64,000 nucleotides of DNA, from assembly GCF_017104965.1 (NCBI RefSeq), contig NZ_JAAGPR010000026.1, positions 1 to 64,000 of the forward strand. The letters are read 5' to 3'. The notes below the pieces were generated by a model, which saw only the letters and a program-made list of their open reading frames with translations, had not been told where the DNA came from and searched no databases. Source of the stretch: Paraburkholderia sp. Ac-20340. Its GTDB lineage: Bacteria > Pseudomonadota > Gammaproteobacteria > Burkholderiales > Burkholderiaceae. Every line of letters starts with the position of its first letter. Position 1 is the stretch's first letter. Position numbers and translations under genes: made by a program. Positions 60,028-64,000 of the stretch are shown piece by piece.

Positions 60028-60426
60028 TTATGCCCCCGCCTTGTGCAGGCGTGGTGTACCCATCTTGAACCACGCCTTTGCGATCTTGCCGTCGAGAACT
60101 TCATAGATGGCAAGCACATCGATTTCGCCCACACCTTCGGGAAAATCGCGCGTCACGCGTTCCTGATCGACAACCATATTGCCCACCACACCGCGATGCA
60201 CCAGATGCCCGTGCAGATGCGGTTCTTCGAAGCGGGTGAGATGGCGCGCGCGAATCTCCGGCGCGCCGCTGGCCAGCAGTCGCGAGGGGAATTCGTAGTA
60301 TTGGGCGTCGTCGGCCCAGCAGGCCATGAAGGCGTCGATATCGCGCGCGTTATAGGCGTCGAGTTGCCGTTCGACGGGCAGGGCGATATCGGCGGAAAGG
60401 GTGTCGCTGGCGATCGTATCGGTCAT
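60028..60426 (-). CDS. SnoaL-like / NTF2-fold protein
   Basis: A 132-residue protein of the nuclear-transport-factor-2-like superfamily. PVERQLDAYNARDIDAFMACWADDAQYYEFP is the SnoaL_2 start, followed by RARHLTRFEEPHLHGHLVHR and IDVLAIYEVLDGKIAKAWFKMG. Members are small isomerases, hydrolases or binding proteins; no specific role can be given. ATG 60426 is used because GAGGAAAT lies 7 bases upstream, between the two in-frame ATGs at 60441 and 60426. Confidence 0.85.
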   Translation of the reverse strand: MTDTIASDTLSADIALPVERQLDAYNARDIDAFMACWADDAQYYEFPSRLLASGAPEIRARHLTRFEEPHLHGHLVHRGVVGNMVVDQERVTRDFPEGVGEIDVLAIYEVLDGKIAKAWFKMGTPRLHKAGA

Positions 60427-60561
60427 CGCGGATTTCCTCATATGAAAACGCGTCGCCGATTCTAGCCTGCGTAAAGGCGGGATGTGAACGGAATCGATGC
60501 GCTCGCAACGATTCCGCTCAAGAGGCGCGCGACGTGTATGCCGCGCGCCTCCTTTGCAACA

Positions 60562-62064
60562 TTACTTTGTTGCGAGTTCGCCTTCAGCGACGTTTTGTTC
60601 GGCTTGCTGCTGGTGCGCGCGCGAGAGGCGACCCATCAGCGGCAGCAGCAGGATCGCGAGCAGCGCGCCTGCCGCGGCGAGCCAGCCCAGACCGTCGAAC
60701 AGCCGCGTGTACAGCGGCAGCGATTCGAGCGGCGAGAGATTGCCTTCCGGCATCTTCGCGAACGTGGCGACCACGCTGCCCAGGTATTGCGACACGCCCG
60801 TGGCCACGAAATACGCGCCCATCATGAAGCCGCTCATGCGAGCCGGCACGTAGCGCGCGATCATCGCGAGGCCCAGGCCGCTCACCAGCAGTTCGCCCAG
60901 CGAGTAGAGGCCATAGCCCGCCACCATGAACCACGACGACACGCGGCCATCGACGGCGTAACGGGCGCTCAGCGCATAGACGAAGAAGCCCGCCGATACC
61001 ACCACGAAACCGAGCGCATACTTGGCTGCGACCGGCACATCGCCGCCACGGCTCGCGAGACGCGAATAGAGCGTCGCGAGAATCGGGCTCATGAGCATGA
61101 TCCAGATCGGATTGAGCGCCTGGAACTGCGCCGCGCTCCAGCTGAACAGCGTCGTGCCGAACAGGCGGAACGCCGGATCGACGTTATGCACCGCGAACAG
61201 CGTGAGCGACGTCGACATCTGCTGATAGAACACGAAGAACAGGATCACCTGCAGCACGAGAATCAGCGCGGCCACGAGGCCCGCGCGCTCCTGGCGTTCG
61301 CAGGTCATCAGCATCCAGCCGAAGATCGCGAGAATCGCCACGCCCGCCGTGTACACGCAGGTGACGGCCAGCTTCTTGTCCTGCAGCACGAACATGGTCG
61401 CAGCGCCCAGCACGAGACCGCCCGCGAGTACCCACGCGAGACGGCGCCACTGGATCGGTTCCGCATCGGGAATCGAGCCGATCTGCGCCAGCGTGCGCTG
61501 CATCAGGAAGAAGTTGGCGATACCGAGCAGCATGCCGCCGCAGCAGACCGCGAAAGCCGCGTGCCAGCCCCAGTGATCCTTGATCCACGGCGTGAGCAGC
61601 ATCGACACCGTCGAGCCGATATTGACCGCCATGTAATAGATCGTAAACGCCGCGTCGATACGCGATTCGTCCCCTTCATAGATGCGGCGCACGAGATTGG
61701 CCGCATTCGACTTGAACAGACCGTTGCCGACCACGATCACGCCGAGCGACGCATACATATGGCCGAGGTGATCGTTGGGCATCGCGAGCATGAAATAGCC
61801 CGCGAACAGAATGGCCGCGCCCAGCACCATCGAGCGGCGCGAACCCAGCACGCGATCGCCGATCCAGCCCCCAATCGAAGGCGACGCGTACACGAGGGCG
61901 GCAAACGCGCCCCACGTGAGCGTGGCGTGCTCTTCGCTGAAACCCAGTCGTTCGACCATGAAAAGGACGAGCAGCGCCGCCATGCCGTAGTAGCCAAAGC
62001 GCTCCCACATCTCGATCAGAAAGACCGTCGAGAACGATCGCGTCCGTGAAACTGTTGAATTCAT
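60562..62064 (-). CDS. Proton-dependent oligopeptide (POT/PTR2) transporter
   Basis: A 500-residue inner-membrane symporter with 14 predicted helices. The POT signature ExxERFxYYG appears as EMWERFGYYGMAALLVLFM (18-36), and GGWIGDRVLGSRRSMVLGA (about 63-82), FKSNAANLVRRIY and FTIYYMAVNIGS follow. It imports di- and tripeptides with protons. The frame extends to 62166 but ATG 62064 gives the family N-terminus. Divergent from an XRE-cupin regulator, a plausible controller. Confidence 0.92.
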   Translation of the reverse strand: MNSTVSRTRSFSTVFLIEMWERFGYYGMAALLVLFMVERLGFSEEHATLTWGAFAALVYASPSIGGWIGDRVLGSRRSMVLGAAILFAGYFMLAMPNDHLGHMYASLGVIVVGNGLFKSNAANLVRRIYEGDESRIDAAFTIYYMAVNIGSTVSMLLTPWIKDHWGWHAAFAVCCGGMLLGIANFFLMQRTLAQIGSIPDAEPIQWRRLAWVLAGGLVLGAATMFVLQDKKLAVTCVYTAGVAILAIFGWMLMTCERQERAGLVAALILVLQVILFFVFYQQMSTSLTLFAVHNVDPAFRLFGTTLFSWSAAQFQALNPIWIMLMSPILATLYSRLASRGGDVPVAAKYALGFVVVSAGFFVYALSARYAVDGRVSSWFMVAGYGLYSLGELLVSGLGLAMIARYVPARMSGFMMGAYFVATGVSQYLGSVVATFAKMPEGNLSPLESLPLYTRLFDGLGWLAAAGALLAILLLPLMGRLSRAHQQQAEQNVAEGELATK

Positions 62065-62408
62065 TGTGACCTCAATTTGCTGCGAATTTACTGCGATAGT
62101 GGCAATTGCACGCGGATGGCGTGCGAAGCGGGCCCAGGCATACGCCGGGAGGTGGGCCGCTGGCAAGGACGGCGCTTATGGCGCCAGGTGATGTCATATC
62201 TCCTCCTCCTGGGTGGGACTGCGGATCGCGCAGGCACCAGGTTTACAATTTCGTGTTTTTCTTCAAATCCATCACAGTGACGGCGCGGATCTCGCTGACG
62301 CACTGTTTTGGTGCCGGTTCATATAAGTGAAATTCCGGAAGGACGCAAGGGTATCAAACGAGATTTACTTATATCAAACTTTTTTTGGCGAAAATTTACG
62401 TTCCTGAT

Positions 62409-62984
62409 ATGGTTTCTACAAGTGGGAAGCAGGACCCGATGGCGTTGGCGCTCGGCGAAAAGATCCGTGCGCTGCGTCAGCGGCTCAGTCAGACGCTGGA
62501 TCAGACGGCTAGGGCAGCCGGTATTTCCAAGCCGTTTCTATCGCAGGTAGAACGCGGTCTGGCCTCGCCGTCGCTGACTTCGCTATCGGGTATTGCGCGG
62601 GCGTTGGGCGTGACGATGCAGTACTTCATCGAAACGCCATCGGAGGAACGTTCGGTCAAACGCGGCGATCAGCTCGAGTTTTTCGGCTTCGCGGATTCAG
62701 CGAATCTGTTCGCGCGACTCACGAATACCGCAGGCGGTCGTCAGCTCGAATCGATCCTCGTGCGTCTGCCCGTCGGCAAGAAACGTTCGGAAGTGACCAC
62801 GCACGCAGGCGAAGAGTTTCTCTATGTGCTGGACGGCGAGGTGTCGCTGGAACTGGAAGGCAAGGCCTTTGTGCTGCAGGCGGGAGACTCGGCACATTAT
62901 CAGTCGACGGTGCCGCATGGCTGGAGCAACAACGGCAGCAAGGAAGCGGTGCTCGTCTGGGTTGGGACGCCGCGTCTGTTCTAG
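62409..62984 (+). CDS. XRE-family regulator with C-terminal cupin
   Basis: A 191-residue regulator. Helix-turn-helix about 17-70 (LDQTARAAGISKPFLSQVERGLASPSLTSLSGIARALG in sequence), cupin_2 domain about 110-188 (THAGEEFLYVLDGEVSLELEG, LQAGDSAHYQSTVPHGWSN). The cupin senses a small ligand; members such as PuuR control amine or amino-acid pathways. ATG 62409 is used; TTG 62385 or ATG 62439 (with AGCAGGA ahead) are alternatives. The 344-bp gap to the POT gene is AT-rich near 62350-62400 and should hold promoters for both. Confidence 0.9.
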   Translation: MVSTSGKQDPMALALGEKIRALRQRLSQTLDQTARAAGISKPFLSQVERGLASPSLTSLSGIARALGVTMQYFIETPSEERSVKRGDQLEFFGFADSANLFARLTNTAGGRQLESILVRLPVGKKRSEVTTHAGEEFLYVLDGEVSLELEGKAFVLQAGDSAHYQSTVPHGWSNNGSKEAVLVWVGTPRLF

Positions 62985-63091
62985 GCAGGGAAGTGCCAGG
63001 CAAGTCGAAATATCTGGTGCTTCCTTGAAAATATTGATAAGGATGGCGAAGTGAATGTGCGGGCGTGGCAGCCGGCGCGAGCCATAGAAAT

Positions 63092-63124
63092 CGGGGCAAT
63101 GCGCATCGCCTGCGCATTGCCCCG
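63092..63124. terminator. Bidirectional terminator between the cupin regulator and the SBP gene
   Basis: CGGGGCAATGCGCA (63092-63105) pairs perfectly with TGCGCATTGCCCCG (63111-63124) around TCGCC. TTTG follows on the plus strand and ATTTCT on the minus strand. It lies between two convergent genes. Confidence 0.75.
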
Positions 63125-63150
63125 TTTGCCTTGATAAAGGTGCTTTTGCT

Positions 63151-64000
63151 TTAACGCACCGGAATCACCAGTTGTTCGCCGACCAGAATCAGATTCGGAT
63201 TCGGCAGGTTATTGCGGCGCTGGATATCGCGGTAACGCGAGCCCGTGCCCAGTTGCGCGGCGGCGATGGTGTTGAGCGTATCGCCGCGCTTGACGGCGTA
63301 GGTATGCTCACCGTGGCTGGCGGCGATCACATCGGCCTGATTGCTGCGGAAATACTTGCGCAGCAGATCCAGATACGCGGGCGATTGCTTGACGCGCCCA
63401 ATCGCACTGTTCAGATACACCAGCAGATTCTGGTCGTTTGCACGCACGCCAATCTTGTAGCTGATCGACGAGCCATCGAGCTTGGTCTGCGCGAACTTGA
63501 GATCGCTGCCTTTGATCGATTCGACGGCGAACGGGTAGTCGTAGATAAACGCATCGACCTGATGGCCGTCGACGGCCTTGTTGATGAACTGATCGTCGGC
63601 GTCATTGACCTCCACGAACTGCGTGTTCGGATATTGGCGCGTCACGAAGGCCTTCACATCGGGATCGCCTTGCAGAATGCCCACGGTTTTGCCCGCAAGA
63701 TCCGCCGTCGAGTGTATCGCCGAATTCTTCTGCACGATCAGCGCATAGCCGAAATCGTCGAGATAAGGATTCGTGTAGAGCACGCCGGCGGGCGTGTTGT
63801 CGGGGAAGGTCAGACCGTCCATGGCGATATCGACAGCGGGCACGCCGTTATCCGATGCCAGCAGTTGACGCGGCACGTCCTTGTAGGCGCTGACTTCGTG
63901 ATGCGTATCGATGGTGACCGGGCCGTTCGCATTGAACTCGGGCTGACCGAACAGCAGCTTCGCGAACTCGTAGTTGAAGCCGTGCGGCGTGCCGTTGGTC
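63151..64000 (-). CDS. Solute-binding protein (SBP_bac_3) with LysM domain, N-terminus outside window
   Basis: At least 282 residues; the 5' part lies beyond the right end. The visible chain (TNGTPHGFNYEFAKLLFGQP, then GYALIVQKNSAIHSTADLAGKTVGILQGDPD, FIYDYPFAVESIK, YLNSAIGRVKQSPAYLDLLRKYF) is a type-3 periplasmic amino-acid-binding domain. The last 50 residues (HTYAVKRGDTLNTIAAAQLGTGSRYRDIQRRN in sequence, ending VGEQLVIPVR) are a LysM peptidoglycan-binding domain. The fusion should hold an amino-acid sensor or receptor at the cell wall. The convergent hairpin at 63092-63124 ends the gene. Confidence 0.88.
   Translation of the reverse strand, partial: TNGTPHGFNYEFAKLLFGQPEFNANGPVTIDTHHEVSAYKDVPRQLLASDNGVPAVDIAMDGLTFPDNTPAGVLYTNPYLDDFGYALIVQKNSAIHSTADLAGKTVGILQGDPDVKAFVTRQYPNTQFVEVNDADDQFINKAVDGHQVDAFIYDYPFAVESIKGSDLKFAQTKLDGSSISYKIGVRANDQNLLVYLNSAIGRVKQSPAYLDLLRKYFRSNQADVIAASHGEHTYAVKRGDTLNTIAAAQLGTGSRYRDIQRRNNLPNPNLILVGEQLVIPVR

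Noticed and set aside
1..64000. tRNA, rRNA, CRISPR array and intact insertion sequence
   Set aside because: I looked for TTCGA-type tRNA arms, rRNA-conserved stretches, regularly spaced repeats and transposase motifs and saw none. A covariance-model scan would be needed to exclude short RNAs.

Overview
This 64 kb window is GC-rich chromosomal DNA that reads like a Burkholderiales genome, probably a Paraburkholderia, Caballeronia or Burkholderia relative. The signs are a phaA-phaB pair for polyhydroxybutyrate (PHB), an H-NS-like protein with the Burkholderia-type C-terminal motif, a persulfide dioxygenase-rhodanese fusion, many LysR regulators with divergent targets, and DUF4123, DUF3304 and PAAR genes of type VI secretion (T6SS) accessory islands. 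Identification is by reading translated sequence; no search was run.

Layout: 0-5 kb holds the end of phaA, phaB, an MFS exporter, an H-NS-like gene and a PHB-depolymerase-like esterase. 5-12 kb holds the persulfide dioxygenase-rhodanese fusion, a cobalamin-riboswitch operon (NiCoT cobalt/nickel transporter plus BtuB-like receptor), and a UbiD/UbiX decarboxylase pair divergent from a LysR gene. 12-23 kb holds an aldo-keto reductase, a tartrate-dehydrogenase-like enzyme, two small genes, a TPM-DUF2339-DUF3999 membrane cluster and an XRE-PAS regulator. A 530-bp imperfect palindrome made of two opposed copies of a dispersed-looking repeat follows at 23.6-24.2 kb.

24-33 kb is a quaternary-amine catabolic region. 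A carnitine-monooxygenase-like set (oxygenase, aldehyde dehydrogenase, reductase) is divergent from an NCS1 permease, porin, LysR and second Rieske oxygenase of the glycine-betaine type. These probably import and N-demethylate or cleave quaternary amines, perhaps with a shared reductase. A YdcF/SanA-like protein, a small acidic protein, a high-potential iron-sulfur protein and a Lys-rich DNA-binding-like protein under a palindromic promoter come next.

35.5-41.9 kb is visibly more AT-rich and is a decayed T6SS effector/immunity island: an effector tail, two tandem Imm71/72-like genes (one frameshifted), a third immunity fragment joined to a broken DUF4123 adaptor, two tandem DUF3304 lipoproteins, a gene that may have lost its start codon, and a truncated PAAR gene ending against the next chromosomal gene. 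The rest is ordinary chromosome: SDR/AraC and SDR/LysR pairs, an ankyrin protein, FKBP, two large glycosidase-like genes, YaiI, a 44-residue His-rich secreted peptide, a deletion scar between a former divergent SDR and AraC pair, several LysR genes, a quinone-oxidoreductase-like enzyme, a peptide (POT) transporter divergent from an XRE-cupin regulator, and a solute-binding/LysM protein cut by the window end. I saw no rRNA, tRNA, CRISPR array or intact transposase.
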